Assembly (NCBI GenBank): GCA_938003545.1
Contig: CALKXY010000004.1
Coordinates: 84,710 to 148,709 of the forward strand
DNA length: 64,000 nt
Reading direction: 5' to 3'
Source of the DNA: an uncultured Caulobacterales bacterium
GTDB lineage: Bacteria > Pseudomonadota > Alphaproteobacteria > Caulobacterales > Maricaulaceae
The notes beneath the pieces were generated by a model. That model was not told the DNA's origin, did not search any database, and was given only the letters and a program-made list of their open reading frames with translations. A program made the position numbers and the translations under genes. Shown here in pieces: positions 9,220 through 17,894 of this stretch. Position 1 is the stretch's first letter. Every line of letters starts with the position of its first letter.

Positions 9220-9999
9220 ATGGTCCAGCTTACACTTCCCAAGAATTCCAAAGTCCGCAAGGGCAAGACATGGAAAGCGAAAGCAGGCGCGACGCGTCTG
9301 AAAACGTTCAAGATTTATCGCTACGACCCGACAGATGGCGGGAATCCATATTGGGATACATATCAGATTGATTTGGACGAATGCGGCCCAATGGTCTTGG
9401 ATGCGCTGTTCAAAATTAAGAATGAAATTGACCCAACACTGGCGTTTCGTCGGTCTTGCCGCGAAGGGGTCTGCGGATCCTGCGCGATGAACATCGGCGG
9501 ACGGAACACTTTGGCATGTACCAAAGGTATCGACGAAATGAAGGGCGGCACGGTGACGATTTCGCCGCTACCGCATATGCCTGTTGTGCGCGACTTGGTT
9601 CCAGATTTGTCGAACTTCTACAAACAATATGCATCAATCGAGCCGTGGCTCCATACTTCGACCCCGTTACCAACGGAAGAAATCAAACAAACGCCTGAAG
9701 ATCGCACAAAATTGGATGGTTATTACGAGTGTATCCTCTGCGCATCTTGCTCAACGTCTTGCCCGTCCTATTGGTGGAATGGCGACCGTTACCTCGGCCC
9801 TGCCGCCTTGCTGCAAGCCTATCGTTGGTTGGTAGATAGCCGTGATGATGCGACTGCAGAGCGTCTCGAAAAACTTGATGACCCGTTCAAACTCTATCGC
9901 TGCCATACCATCATGAACTGCGCAAACGTCTGTCCAAAAGGACTGAACCCGGCAAAAGCGATTGCAGAAGTCAAAAAAATGATGGTCGAAAGAGCTTAA
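9220..9999 (+). CDS. sdhB: succinate dehydrogenase iron-sulfur subunit SdhB
   Basis: This is the electron-transfer subunit of complex II, passing electrons from SdhA FAD to ubiquinone. The 259-residue protein carries all three cluster sites. [2Fe-2S] ligands are Cys80, 85, 88 and 100 ([10 protein letters not shown] plus TLAC). [4Fe-4S] ligands are Cys171, 174 and 177 (CILCASC). [3Fe-4S] ligands are Cys181, 228 and 234, with Cys238 completing the second ferredoxin motif ([14 protein letters not shown]). The gene is intact but separated from sdhCDA by 6.6 kb with six other genes between. It is preceded by 154 noncoding bases that should carry its own promoter and is followed by its own terminator. 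Confidence 0.96.
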   Translation: MVQLTLPKNSKVRKGKTWKAKAGATRLKTFKIYRYDPTDGGNPYWDTYQIDLDECGPMVLDALFKIKNEIDPTLAFRRSCREGVCGSCAMNIGGRNTLACTKGIDEMKGGTVTISPLPHMPVVRDLVPDLSNFYKQYASIEPWLHTSTPLPTEEIKQTPEDRTKLDGYYECILCASCSTSCPSYWWNGDRYLGPAALLQAYRWLVDSRDDATAERLEKLDDPFKLYRCHTIMNCANVCPKGLNPAKAIAEVKKMMVERA

Positions 10000-10051
10000 C
10001 AAGCTGCTTTGACTAGCCGAGTTAATCGGCTCCAAAATCAAACGAAATACG

Positions 10052-10084
10052 AAACGCCTTCAACTTAAATTGGGGGCGTTTTTT
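10052..10084 (+). terminator. Rho-independent terminator after sdhB
   Basis: A 12-bp stem with two G-T pairs (aaacgccttcaa / ttgggggcgttt) and a 6-base loop is followed by a T run at 10080-10084. It lies 52 bases after the sdhB stop, so sdhB is its own transcription unit. Confidence 0.85.
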
Positions 10085-10167
10085 ACCTATTTTGGACGTA
10101 AGAAACTTTATGTCTGCAGATTGATCACGTAGGTCAAGGGAACACATGTTGGAATCTGGAGGTTCGT

Positions 10168-11787
10168 ATGCGTTTGACTTTGGCTTTGTATACCCTTTTT
10201 CTGACGGCTTGCACGCAGGCGCAACCTACCGAAAACCCCTTTGGTGTTTCGCCTAGCGACTATGCGAATGTTGTAGAAGCTAAGTACGTAGCAAAAAATT
10301 GGGTTGCGAAGACGTTGCCTGAGTTGTCAGACGCCTTGGCCGCAGGGGAGTTGACATCTGTTACACTCACCCAAGCCTATATTGATCGTATCAATGCCGT
10401 AGATCGCAACGGTCCGACTTTACAAGCTGTTCTCGCTTTGAACCCTGATGCGATGGTGCAAGCTAAAGCGTCAGATATGCGACGAGCCCGTGGACAGTCG
10501 TTAGGTCCTATGGATGGTATTCCTGTTCTTCTAAAAGATAATATAGAAACATTAGACGAGGTTGCCACGACAGCAGGTTCTTATGCGCTGGCAGAAAATA
10601 TTACGAAGCGCGACAGCCCGTTGGTGGAAGGCCTGCGCGCGCAAGGGGCGGTTATTCTCGGTAAAACAAATCTATCGCAATGGGCGAACTTTCGATCAAA
10701 TGAGAGTGTCTCTGGGTGGTCCGCGCTAGGTGGGCAAGTTCGTAATCCTCATATGTTGGACCGCAGCCCGTGTGGGAGTTCATCCGGTTCTGCCGTTGCG
10801 GCGGCGGCATCTTTGGCCGCAGGCACGGTCGGTACGGAAACAAACGGGTCAGTCATCTGTCCTGCCAATGTAAACGGTGTTGTCGGGTTCAAGCCGACAG
10901 TTGGTCTCGTGAGTCAAAAGTATATTGTCCCCATTAGTTCTAGCCAAGATACGGCAGGTCCCATTACGAAGTCTGTTCGCGGAGCTGCGCTCCTGTTGGA
11001 CGCGATGGATAATCAAGACGTTGATTATACCGAGGTGTTGGATGCAGGTTCATTATCTGGCGTACGTGTCGGAATCATGCGGTTTGCGGAAGGTTCTAAC
11101 GACGATATTAAAGCGCGTTTCAATGATAGCTTGGATATCATGAAAGCGTCAGGCGCTTTACTCGTTGATATTGATAATTTTTCGTTAGGCGTAGAAAATT
11201 ACGGCCAGAAATCCCTCGATGTTTTACTTTATGAATTCAAAGCGGGTATGAATGACTATCTAGCGGATACCCCGCCTACCGTCACGGTGCGCAGCCTCGA
11301 GAAACTCATATCATTTAATGACAACGAACCGCGAGAGATAAGCGTTTTTGATCAAGATTTGTTCCAAGCTGCCCAAGCAAAGGGTTCTTTGACAGATTCG
11401 GCTTATCAGTCTGCTCGGGCTGAAGTCTTGATCGGCACGGGTCCAAACGGCATTGATCGACTGATGCTAGACAATCAAGTTGATATGTTAGTGAGTCCTT
11501 CTGGCCCTGTTGCATCTCGCGTTGATCCTATAAATGGTGATGTTTGGCCAAGTTGGGCTGGCGCTGGCTATCTCGCGGCTGTTGCGGGATATCCGCATAT
11601 CACAGTGCCGATGGGTGATGTTCACGGAGTCCCTATAGGGCTATCAATCATGGCGGGCAAAGGCCAAGATGCGGAGGTTCTATCTTATGGCTATGCGTTT
11701 GAGCAATCCAGCGGACTGCGCGTAGACCCTAAATATCTGCGCAATGCTGAAGACCGCCCAGAATTGGTAAAGGCTATGCGACCTTAA
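10168..11787 (+). CDS. amidase signature family lipoprotein
   Basis: This is a 539-residue hydrolase of the amidase signature family, using a Ser-cisSer-Lys triad. Visible residues are Lys123 in PVLLKDNIE, Ser205 in PCGSSSGSAVA and nucleophile Ser228 in GTETNGSVICPA. A lipobox (LTAC, Cys15) directs it to the envelope, unlike GatA, which is cytosolic and shorter. Family members cut carboxamides, aryl amides or peptide amides; the substrate is not evident. Its stop overlaps, tail to tail by 4 bases, the acyltransferase gene on the other strand. Confidence 0.9.
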   Translation: MRLTLALYTLFLTACTQAQPTENPFGVSPSDYANVVEAKYVAKNWVAKTLPELSDALAAGELTSVTLTQAYIDRINAVDRNGPTLQAVLALNPDAMVQAKASDMRRARGQSLGPMDGIPVLLKDNIETLDEVATTAGSYALAENITKRDSPLVEGLRAQGAVILGKTNLSQWANFRSNESVSGWSALGGQVRNPHMLDRSPCGSSSGSAVAAAASLAAGTVGTETNGSVICPANVNGVVGFKPTVGLVSQKYIVPISSSQDTAGPITKSVRGAALLLDAMDNQDVDYTEVLDAGSLSGVRVGIMRFAEGSNDDIKARFNDSLDIMKASGALLVDIDNFSLGVENYGQKSLDVLLYEFKAGMNDYLADTPPTVTVRSLEKLISFNDNEPREISVFDQDLFQAAQAKGSLTDSAYQSARAEVLIGTGPNGIDRLMLDNQVDMLVSPSGPVASRVDPINGDVWPSWAGAGYLAAVAGYPHITVPMGDVHGVPIGLSIMAGKGQDAEVLSYGYAFEQSSGLRVDPKYLRNAEDRPELVKAMRP

Positions 11788-12641
11788 AGCTGTTCGACCG
11801 TTTTTCGGATTTGAGCCGTCGCTATATCGGCGTTTTTGGGAAGTGTTTCAGGTAAGATTTTCTCGCCGAAGGTTAATTTAAAAACCTGCCGCTTCTTATT
11901 CAGCAGCTCGTGAAACAAGGTGATGTCACGCAGCTCCGAATTTAACTGTGCAAACAGATAATAGAGCGTCGAATTTCGAGCTTTGATGTTGAGCGGTATA
12001 ACAGGCGCTTTATATTTGCGTGCAAGCATGGCGGCGCTACTTTCCCACGGCTTGTCCGTCAATCCGCGCCAGGTGAGTTTGGCCAGAGCGCCAGATGGAA
12101 AAATGACGACGCAGCGCCCGTCTTGCAAGGCCGTCTTTACGGATAAAAGCGTATCGCGCGCTTTAGCGTGGCTACGTTTATCCTTTACCCATTCCACGGG
12201 GATGATGATGTCTTCTCCCTTTGGAATCACGCGCAAAGCATCGGCATTCGCCATAAAGAGGTGGTCTGGACGGCGTTCGCGGATAGCTTGAAACACAGCC
12301 AACCCATCGGCCAACCCTGTGGGGTGATTGGCTATGACGACACAGGCGCCTTTGCGCGGCAGATTTGAGAGACCGACAACGGCTGTGCGAGGGTTTATGT
12401 GGCGAGAGACGCGCTGGAACGCTTGATGCCCCGTAAGCGGTCGAATCGTATCTGCAAGAAACACCGCCGCATCATACGCTAGCATACGATATAAAAGCGG
12501 CTTTACAGCCTGAAACAGGCGGGGGTGCGCGATGAGGCGAGGGGCGCGTTCCGCGATTAATTCTTCAACAATATGCACAGCCGCATATTGACCAATGCCG
12601 CCTGTAATTCCAAGGGAAGATAATCTCTGCTGTGTTATCAA
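11784..12641 (-). CDS. lysophospholipid acyltransferase (PlsC-like) family protein
   Basis: This 285-residue protein of the LPLAT superfamily transfers acyl chains to glycerolipid-type acceptors at the inner membrane. The catalytic His-Asp box is NHPTGLADG near residue 104. It has five residues between His and Asp, as in the NHPFGxxDG subgroup, rather than the four of classical PlsC. The second block is VVIFPSGALA, matching the FPSG/FPEG acceptor motif, and PVIPLNIKARNS follows. The sub-branch resembles putative hemolysin-like acyltransferases. Cytoplasmic lipid or ornithine-lipid acylation is possible; the substrate is unknown. It ends in a 4-base overlap with the amidase. Confidence 0.82.
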   Translation of the reverse strand: MITQQRLSSLGITGGIGQYAAVHIVEELIAERAPRLIAHPRLFQAVKPLLYRMLAYDAAVFLADTIRPLTGHQAFQRVSRHINPRTAVVGLSNLPRKGACVVIANHPTGLADGLAVFQAIRERRPDHLFMANADALRVIPKGEDIIIPVEWVKDKRSHAKARDTLLSVKTALQDGRCVVIFPSGALAKLTWRGLTDKPWESSAAMLARKYKAPVIPLNIKARNSTLYYLFAQLNSELRDITLFHELLNKKRQVFKLTFGEKILPETLPKNADIATAQIRKTVEQL

Positions 12642-12678
12642 TTACCCTATTTTAAGACCTATATCAAAAAGGCCGCTT

Positions 12679-13179
12679 ATGACCCGACCCACGACTGTTC
12701 TCTTCCTCTGCACAGGGAATTCCGCACGCTCCATTTTGTCAGAAGCTTTGCTTAATGATTTAGGGCGTAATGAAGATGGTAGCTCTCGATTTTTGGCGTG
12801 GTCCGCAGGGTCACAGCCTAGTGGGCAGCCGCATCCTGAAGGTTTAGCTGAGCTTGAAAAACAGGGCCATGCCACGGCGCTTTATCGATCAAAAAGTTGG
12901 GATGAATTCGCAAAGGTCGGTGCGCCCGAATTCGATATTATCGTAACGGTTTGCGATAATGCTGCGGCGGAAGTCTGTCCGGTGTTTTTCGGCCCTGGGC
13001 TGAAGGTGCATTGGCCGCAAGCTGACCCTGCTCACATAGAGCCGCTTTCTGCGCGTCAGGCCGCCTTTGCGCGGACCTACCGCATTTGCAAAGCGCGGAT
13101 TGAGGCGTTAATGGCGCTGTCCGCGAAAGAGCTAACGGATCAAGCCGAGGTTCAGGCGATTGCTAAGATCGATATTTAA
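12679..13179 (+). CDS. arsC: arsenate reductase ArsC (low-MW phosphatase fold)
   Basis: This 166-residue enzyme reduces arsenate to arsenite for detoxification. The start at 12679 has an aaaaagg site and sits just before the active-site loop CTGNSARS (Cys11, Arg17). The redox pair typical of thioredoxin-coupled ArsC is present as Cys92 and Cys100 in VCDNAAAEVCP, which separates it from plain low-MW tyrosine phosphatases. KVHWPQADPA further matches the family. No ArsR, ArsB or Acr3 is adjacent. It is transcribed divergently from the acyltransferase and ends at a shared terminator. Confidence 0.9.
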   Translation: MTRPTTVLFLCTGNSARSILSEALLNDLGRNEDGSSRFLAWSAGSQPSGQPHPEGLAELEKQGHATALYRSKSWDEFAKVGAPEFDIIVTVCDNAAAEVCPVFFGPGLKVHWPQADPAHIEPLSARQAAFARTYRICKARIEALMALSAKELTDQAEVQAIAKIDI

Positions 13180-13212
13180 TCGAGACTTACTGACTGAAAA
13201 CTAAGCAATAAA

Positions 13213-13238
13213 AAAGCCGCTCTAAATGGAGCGGCTTT
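13213..13238. terminator. bidirectional Rho-independent terminator
   Basis: A perfect 10-bp stem (aaagccgctc / gagcggcttt) with a 6-base loop lies between the convergent arsC and channel genes. It has A-rich sequence on one side and T-rich on the other, so it can serve both strands. Confidence 0.88.
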
Positions 13239-13260
13239 CTCTATTTATATGTGAAGTGCT

Positions 13261-14505
13261 TTACTTCTTAGGCGGTGCAGCGCGCTTTACAGGTGCTTTA
13301 CGAGCTGGTGCGGCTTTAGGCGCATCACCGAGCTTTTTGAAGTCTGCTGCTGGCATTGTCTTGTTCAAGACTTTTGAGGCCCAGTCACGTCCACCCCAAC
13401 CGAAGGCGATAGCCGCAGCAACAGCTGCTGAAATCACGAAGGCGGAGAAAGCAACAGGTACGATTTGACCAGCTGGGTCGAGGGAGTTGAGGCCCAAGAA
13501 CACGAAGAGGATCATCGCTGCATATTTAACGAAGTTCGCAATGCGCGGGCTCATCATAGTTGCCATGAAACGGCCCATGAAGTTGGCCAAGAAGACGCCA
13601 ATTGCGATCAATACAGCTGCGCGAAGCAAGCTACCACCGAAACTTTGGACTGTACCAAAGGCTTCTGTAAGGCTGTCGTTACCCAGGATATCGACTGCGG
13701 CGGAGACGCCAATGACGAGGATGATCAAGAATGCAACATAACCAGCAGATTTTGATGGCGACGTTTTGAGGCCTTCACCATCGTCAAGTGACATGACTTC
13801 GTTGATTGAGCTGTCGAAGCCTAGGCTTGCGAGTAAGTTCTGCAGGAAGTTCGAAACGAAACGACCAATGAAGATTGACGCAGCAAGAACAACAGCAGCA
13901 GCAACAAGGGCTGGCAGATAGCTAAGGAAGCCATTCAGCATAGCTGAGAGCGGCTCAGAGACGGATGCGATGTTCAAAATGTCCAAAGCTGCGATTGCAA
14001 CAGGCACAATGATCAGAACGAAAACGACTTTACCAAGCAGGCTTGCGATTGAGCCCGTTGATCCAGTTGCTGATGTGACGCCCGTTTTGGACACCAAATT
14101 ATCGACTTGTGCGGCTTCAGCGACAGATGTCACGGCCGTGCCAGCGACCTTGGCGATGATGAAACCGATAAAGGCTGTGAAACCTGCACCGATCAGGCTT
14201 GGTACAACAGCACTGATGTTGTCGAAGAGATTTTCGACGGGACCGAAGTATGACCCCATGCCCACACGTGAAAGTGTCAGGAAGAGTGTGTAGAGAATGG
14301 CAAGCCAGAAAACAGCTTTACCGATAGAGCTACCGATGTTGCCGCCAGTAGTGGCTGCACGCTTACCAAGACCTGTGCGGTTGATGGCACCGCTGACAAG
14401 GCCACGAAGAACGTAGGAGATAATAACGCCTACGACGAGGATAACCGCAGCGGCTACCCATTTTTCCCAGCCGTCACCGGCCATCATTTGATCAAAAAAT
14501 TCCAT
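13261..14505 (-). CDS. mechanosensitive-channel-like membrane protein (TM_helix repeats)
   Basis: This 414-residue integral membrane protein is built from repeats of a conserved helix pattern. Recurring segments of the type AVFWLAILYT, KVVFVLIIVP and YVAFLIILVIG are each followed by Gly/Ala-rich helices and 'F..AFIGFIIAKV'-like or 'FIGRFVSNFL' segments. This is the arrangement of the TM_helix family often annotated as mechanosensitive ion channel. The cytoplasmic beta-domain of true MscS is not visible. The C-terminal tail is basic and Ala/Pro/Lys-rich. Channel function is inferred from the family only. It is a single gene, with the arsC terminator downstream. Confidence 0.75.
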   Translation of the reverse strand: MEFFDQMMAGDGWEKWVAAAVILVVGVIISYVLRGLVSGAINRTGLGKRAATTGGNIGSSIGKAVFWLAILYTLFLTLSRVGMGSYFGPVENLFDNISAVVPSLIGAGFTAFIGFIIAKVAGTAVTSVAEAAQVDNLVSKTGVTSATGSTGSIASLLGKVVFVLIIVPVAIAALDILNIASVSEPLSAMLNGFLSYLPALVAAAVVLAASIFIGRFVSNFLQNLLASLGFDSSINEVMSLDDGEGLKTSPSKSAGYVAFLIILVIGVSAAVDILGNDSLTEAFGTVQSFGGSLLRAAVLIAIGVFLANFMGRFMATMMSPRIANFVKYAAMILFVFLGLNSLDPAGQIVPVAFSAFVISAAVAAAIAFGWGGRDWASKVLNKTMPAADFKKLGDAPKAAPARKAPVKRAAPPKK

Positions 14506-14730
14506 TTGGTTTACGTCCCTCCAGACATGTAGGCATAGTCGCGGACGTTCCGCGAATTAACAGCCCCTTAAAGATTACTGTAGCGTAATACTAGATTAAC
14601 AGCTCATGAACAACAGAGTTCCCTTAGTTGACGACTTTTCTATACATTGCTCAACTTAGCTCCTGACATCGTGTTTACGTTTTTCATCTGACGCGTTGAC
14701 GAGAGCGAATAGCTCCGTCAAAGCGCCCTT

Positions 14731-14829
14731 ATGCAACCCGCTCCGATACGAAATAAGCCTTTGTTTTATGGCCTTGTGATTCTGAGCTTTGGCCTTCTTG
14801 CGCTCGCCGTCATTCTATTGTCCGTCTGA
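14731..14829 (+). CDS. 32-residue single-span membrane peptide upstream of zapE
   Basis: A short frame starts at ATG 14731, ends at TGA 14827-14829, and sits 2 bases before the zapE ATG. It encodes a short basic N-terminus (MQPAPIRNKP) and one clean hydrophobic helix of about 20 residues (LFYGLVILSFGLLALAVILL). Abutting zapE suggests translational coupling. No ribosome binding site is obvious upstream. I do not recognise a family. Composition and position support a real micro-protein but do not prove it. Confidence 0.5.
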   Translation: MQPAPIRNKPLFYGLVILSFGLLALAVILLSV

Positions 14830-14831
14830 TT

Positions 14832-15968
14832 ATGGGGCCTGTTCAAACCAGATTAGAGCAGCGGATACGCGATGGTGTCTTAATCCGTGATGCAGAGCAG
14901 GTCGAAGCGGCTATAGCTTTGGATGATCGTCTTGTCGCTTTAGCAGAGTATGAACCCCAGAAAGGTGGAGTTTTAGGCCGCTTTTTTGGCGGACGTGAAA
15001 CTGTCCCCCGCGGCCTTTATATGTATGGCGGGGTGGGACGTGGAAAATCCATGTTGATGGATTGGTTTTTTGAAGCCGCAGATTTCGCGCCGAAACACCG
15101 CACACATTTTCATGCCTTTATGCTGGATATCCACGCGCGTATAAATGCGTGGCGTAAGTTGGATAAAGACGGTCGCCGTTCGAGCCCGCATCATGTGCGC
15201 GGCGCAGGCGATGACCCGATTGCCCCCGTCGCACGGTCAATCGCCAGTGAGGCAAAGCTACTGTGTTTCGACGAATTCCATGTCACGGACATCACGGACG
15301 CTATGATCTTATCGCGTCTGTTTGAGGCGCTTTGGGTAAATGAAGGCGTCGTTGTTATCGCAACATCGAATCGCGCGCCGGATGATTTATATAAAAATGG
15401 ACTGAATCGCGGCCTGTTTATGCCCTTTATAAAGATGATGCCTGATCATTTGCTGATTCATTCTTTTGAGGGCGATACGGATCATCGTTTGCGCGCACTG
15501 ACGGCGGCTCCAATTTATCACGTGCCTTTGGGGGCGAAAGCCGACACTGAAATAACCGGCGCATGGGAGAGGCTGACGCGCGGCGCATCGCCTGCGGCCA
15601 TGGATTTACATGTGCAGGGGCGAATGCTGACATTTCCGAAAACCGCGCGGGGCGTGTTGTGGAGTGACTTTACTTTTCTCTGCGAAGAAAATCGTAGCCC
15701 AGCAGAATATCTCGAACTTGCGCAAGCGTTTCAGACCGTCATCGTTGAAAACGTCCCGCAGATGAGCGCGGATATGCGAAATGCAGCCAAGCGGTTCGTG
15801 ACACTTATTGATGCACTTTACGAAACACGTACCAAACTTGTTATGAGTGCAGCGGTAGAGCCAGATGATCTTTATGATCGTGGTGACGGGGCATTTGAAT
15901 TTGAACGCACAGTGAGTCGTCTTATGGAAATGCGTACAGAAGAATATTTGGGCCAAGAAAAAACATAG
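14832..15968 (+). CDS. zapE: cell division protein ZapE (AFG1-like ATPase)
   Basis: This AAA-type ATPase of the AFG1/LACE1 family associates with the Z-ring and modulates FtsZ bundling in E. coli. The 378-residue protein shows Walker A YGGVGRGKSMLMDWFF near 64-79, Walker B LLCFDEFHVTDITDAM, and sensor IATSNRAPDDLYKNGLNR, all diagnostic. The family-specific segment FHAFMLDIHARI lies between them. Length is typical. It follows the small membrane peptide and is convergent with rnhB. Confidence 0.94.
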   Translation: MGPVQTRLEQRIRDGVLIRDAEQVEAAIALDDRLVALAEYEPQKGGVLGRFFGGRETVPRGLYMYGGVGRGKSMLMDWFFEAADFAPKHRTHFHAFMLDIHARINAWRKLDKDGRRSSPHHVRGAGDDPIAPVARSIASEAKLLCFDEFHVTDITDAMILSRLFEALWVNEGVVVIATSNRAPDDLYKNGLNRGLFMPFIKMMPDHLLIHSFEGDTDHRLRALTAAPIYHVPLGAKADTEITGAWERLTRGASPAAMDLHVQGRMLTFPKTARGVLWSDFTFLCEENRSPAEYLELAQAFQTVIVENVPQMSADMRNAAKRFVTLIDALYETRTKLVMSAAVEPDDLYDRGDGAFEFERTVSRLMEMRTEEYLGQEKT

Positions 15969-15999
15969 TCAAATTCCAGAGACGAAATGAGTTAAAAGC

Positions 16000-16590
16000 T
16001 CAGGGCTTTCCGAAACTCCACCGATGCGCAGGACTGCGCCCTAACGAATCGACAGCTGCTCGGTGCGCCTTTGTTGGGTAGCCTTTATGCCCCGCCCAGC
16101 CATAGCCGGGGAATCGTTCATCGGCTTCGGCCATGAGTCTGTCGCGTGTTACTTTTGCCACGATAGACGCGGCGGCAATGGAGAGGCATTTCGCGTCTCC
16201 TTTCACGATTGCGTGAGCGTCGCAAAGGAGATTGGGTGGTAAGCGATTGCCGTCAATTAAGGCGTAATCGACTGTAATACTTAAGTTTTCAATCGCGCGC
16301 CGCATGGCCTCCATAGAGGCCCAAAGGATATTAATGCGATCAATTTCGGCAGGTTCCGCAATGCCAATTCCGATTTTTGCATTTTGGGTCAAAACATTCA
16401 GGAGTCGTTCACGCGCCGAGTGGGAAAGGGCCTTACTGTCGTTCAGGCCTTCTGGAATATTTTCTGGGTCCAAGATGACGGCGGCCGCAACAACTGGTCC
16501 CGCAAGGGGTCCGCGTCCTGCCTCATCTACCCCGCAAATAATTTGGTCTTGATGCGCGCCAGCTTGGGTTTCGAAATTGAAATCAGGCAT
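16000..16590 (-). CDS. rnhB: ribonuclease HII
   Basis: RNase HII removes ribonucleotides and RNA from RNA-DNA hybrids. From Met at 16590 the protein has 196 residues; an in-frame ATG at 16635 would add 15 that are not typical. The family signature GVDEAGRGPLAGPVVAAAVI holds the first Asp-Glu metal ligands. A further Asp lies in YALIDGNRLP, and a KGDAKCLSIAAASIVAKVTRD block follows. The end GYPTKAHRAAVDSLGRSPAHRWSF is standard. It is convergent with zapE across 31 bases. Confidence 0.94.
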   Translation of the reverse strand: MPDFNFETQAGAHQDQIICGVDEAGRGPLAGPVVAAAVILDPENIPEGLNDSKALSHSARERLLNVLTQNAKIGIGIAEPAEIDRINILWASMEAMRRAIENLSITVDYALIDGNRLPPNLLCDAHAIVKGDAKCLSIAAASIVAKVTRDRLMAEADERFPGYGWAGHKGYPTKAHRAAVDSLGRSPAHRWSFGKP

Positions 16591-16714
16591 ATTTGGGCCG
16601 CATTTTGGTAAGAAGGTTGAACTGGCACAGCACATGCAAAAAACGCAGGTGCAGGGTTTATTAGGAGCATGAAGGTCTGCTAAAGACCTTTAACGGTTTA
16701 TGAAGGAGCATTCC

Positions 16715-17125
16715 ATGTCCAAACTTAAAATCGCCGGCGCAACACTCGCACTGGTTTTCGCAGCATCAGGCGCAGCTTTCGCACAAGACGCAGATGCCGA
16801 ACTTATGAAGACGCCAAGCTCAGAAGGCGTTGTCACTGACTCTGCGTCTTGTGAATATGAAGGTGGCTCCGTGATGGATCTAACAGACGGTAAAATCTGT
16901 TTCATTCCTATTCGCGGCGTATCTGCCAATACGGCCAATTACGACGGTAAAGGTCTCGGCGTTATTCGCTGTACTGGAAATGGTGCATTCCCGAATGAAA
17001 TCATTGAGCCAGGCGGTCAGTATTGCCGCGTTTATCTTGGTGCAAAAGCTAAGAAGAAGACACGCGCAGAACTCGAAGCTGAATTGGCTGCGATGACGGA
17101 AGCCGAGTTGAACGCAACAAACTAG
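16715..17125 (+). CDS. small secreted protein with four cysteines
   Basis: This is a 136-residue exported protein. ATG at 16715 is preceded by a textbook aaggag at 16702-16707, so the in-frame ATG at 16700 is rejected. A Sec signal peptide is predicted to be cut after Ala23 (AAFA|QD). The mature part has four Cys (in ASCEYE, GKICFIP, VIRCTG and QYCRVY), compatible with two disulfides, and a Lys-rich then Glu/Ala-rich helical C-terminus (AKKKTRAELEAELAAMTEAEL). No known family is recognised. It is a monocistron with a terminator directly after it. Confidence 0.8.
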   Translation: MSKLKIAGATLALVFAASGAAFAQDADAELMKTPSSEGVVTDSASCEYEGGSVMDLTDGKICFIPIRGVSANTANYDGKGLGVIRCTGNGAFPNEIIEPGGQYCRVYLGAKAKKKTRAELEAELAAMTEAELNATN

Positions 17126-17150
17126 GTTTTAGTTGACACAAAAATTTGAA

Positions 17151-17180
17151 GCTCGGCACCCCAGTTGTCGGGCTTTTTTT
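17151..17180 (+). terminator. Rho-independent terminator
   Basis: An 8-bp stem with G-T pairs (gctcggca / tgtcgggc) is followed by seven T at 17174-17180. It ends transcription of the secreted-protein gene. Confidence 0.8.
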
Positions 17181-17201
17181 GTGGCTATATCGTTTTAGAG
17201 A

Positions 17202-17894
17202 TTGCAGAGCGTCGCTGTGCTGGCTGTTATTATTCCGACATTAAATGCTGAAACCTGCCTTCCGTCATTATTGGTGGGAACAAAAGACGTGCGCCTTGTG
17301 ATCAGTGACGGGGGCTCGGTGGACCAGACCTTAGATTTGGCGCTATCATCTGGCGCGGTATTGGCTTGCGGGCCACCTGGGCGCGGCGCACAAATGGCAC
17401 GCGGCGCAGATTTAGCTGGAGCCGCAGATGATGTTACGGCTTATCTCTTCTTACATGCGGATTGTGCGTTACCTGCAGGATGGCTGGCGGCAGTTGAAAC
17501 GGCGCTCAAGGTTCAGAACACAGCCTGGTATTTTCGCTATTCTCCAGATCAAACAGGTCCAGGTGTGACGTGGTTGCGATTCATTGTGTGGCTGCGGGGA
17601 TGGGCATGGCGACTGCCTTATGGCGATCAAGGGCTCCTGATACCACGCGAAATGTATGAGGCGATAGGTGGATATGATCCCGATAAACCCTTGTTCGAAG
17701 ACGTAGATATTGTGGATCGCGTCAAATCTAAATTTGGGCGCAAGGCTCTACAAAAACTCCCCATCTCGCTGCATACGGATATTTCTGATCATATGCGCGA
17801 AGGTGTTTGGACGCGGGGGTGGCGTAATTTCCGCCTATTGAAAGCCTATAGACGAGGCGAGTCCGTCGCCAATTTATTGCGGAGATATGGCTGA
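17202..17894 (+). CDS. family 2 glycosyltransferase, TIGR04283 (arsenosugar-associated) type
   Basis: This 230-residue GT-A glycosyltransferase opens with VIIPTLNAETCLPSLL and ISDGGSVDQTLDLA. GRGAQMARGADLA follows, the distinctive signature of the rSAM/selenodomain-associated transferase 2 group, now linked to arsenosugar synthesis. FLHADCALPAGW is the metal-binding region. The start is TTG 17202 or GTG 17217; no strong ribosome site separates them. The stop overlaps the next gene by one base, and that gene is the usual partner, so the pair is one operon. The radical SAM enzyme ArsS often found with them is not in this window. Confidence 0.83.
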   Translation: MQSVAVLAVIIPTLNAETCLPSLLVGTKDVRLVISDGGSVDQTLDLALSSGAVLACGPPGRGAQMARGADLAGAADDVTAYLFLHADCALPAGWLAAVETALKVQNTAWYFRYSPDQTGPGVTWLRFIVWLRGWAWRLPYGDQGLLIPREMYEAIGGYDPDKPLFEDVDIVDRVKSKFGRKALQKLPISLHTDISDHMREGVWTRGWRNFRLLKAYRRGESVANLLRRYG

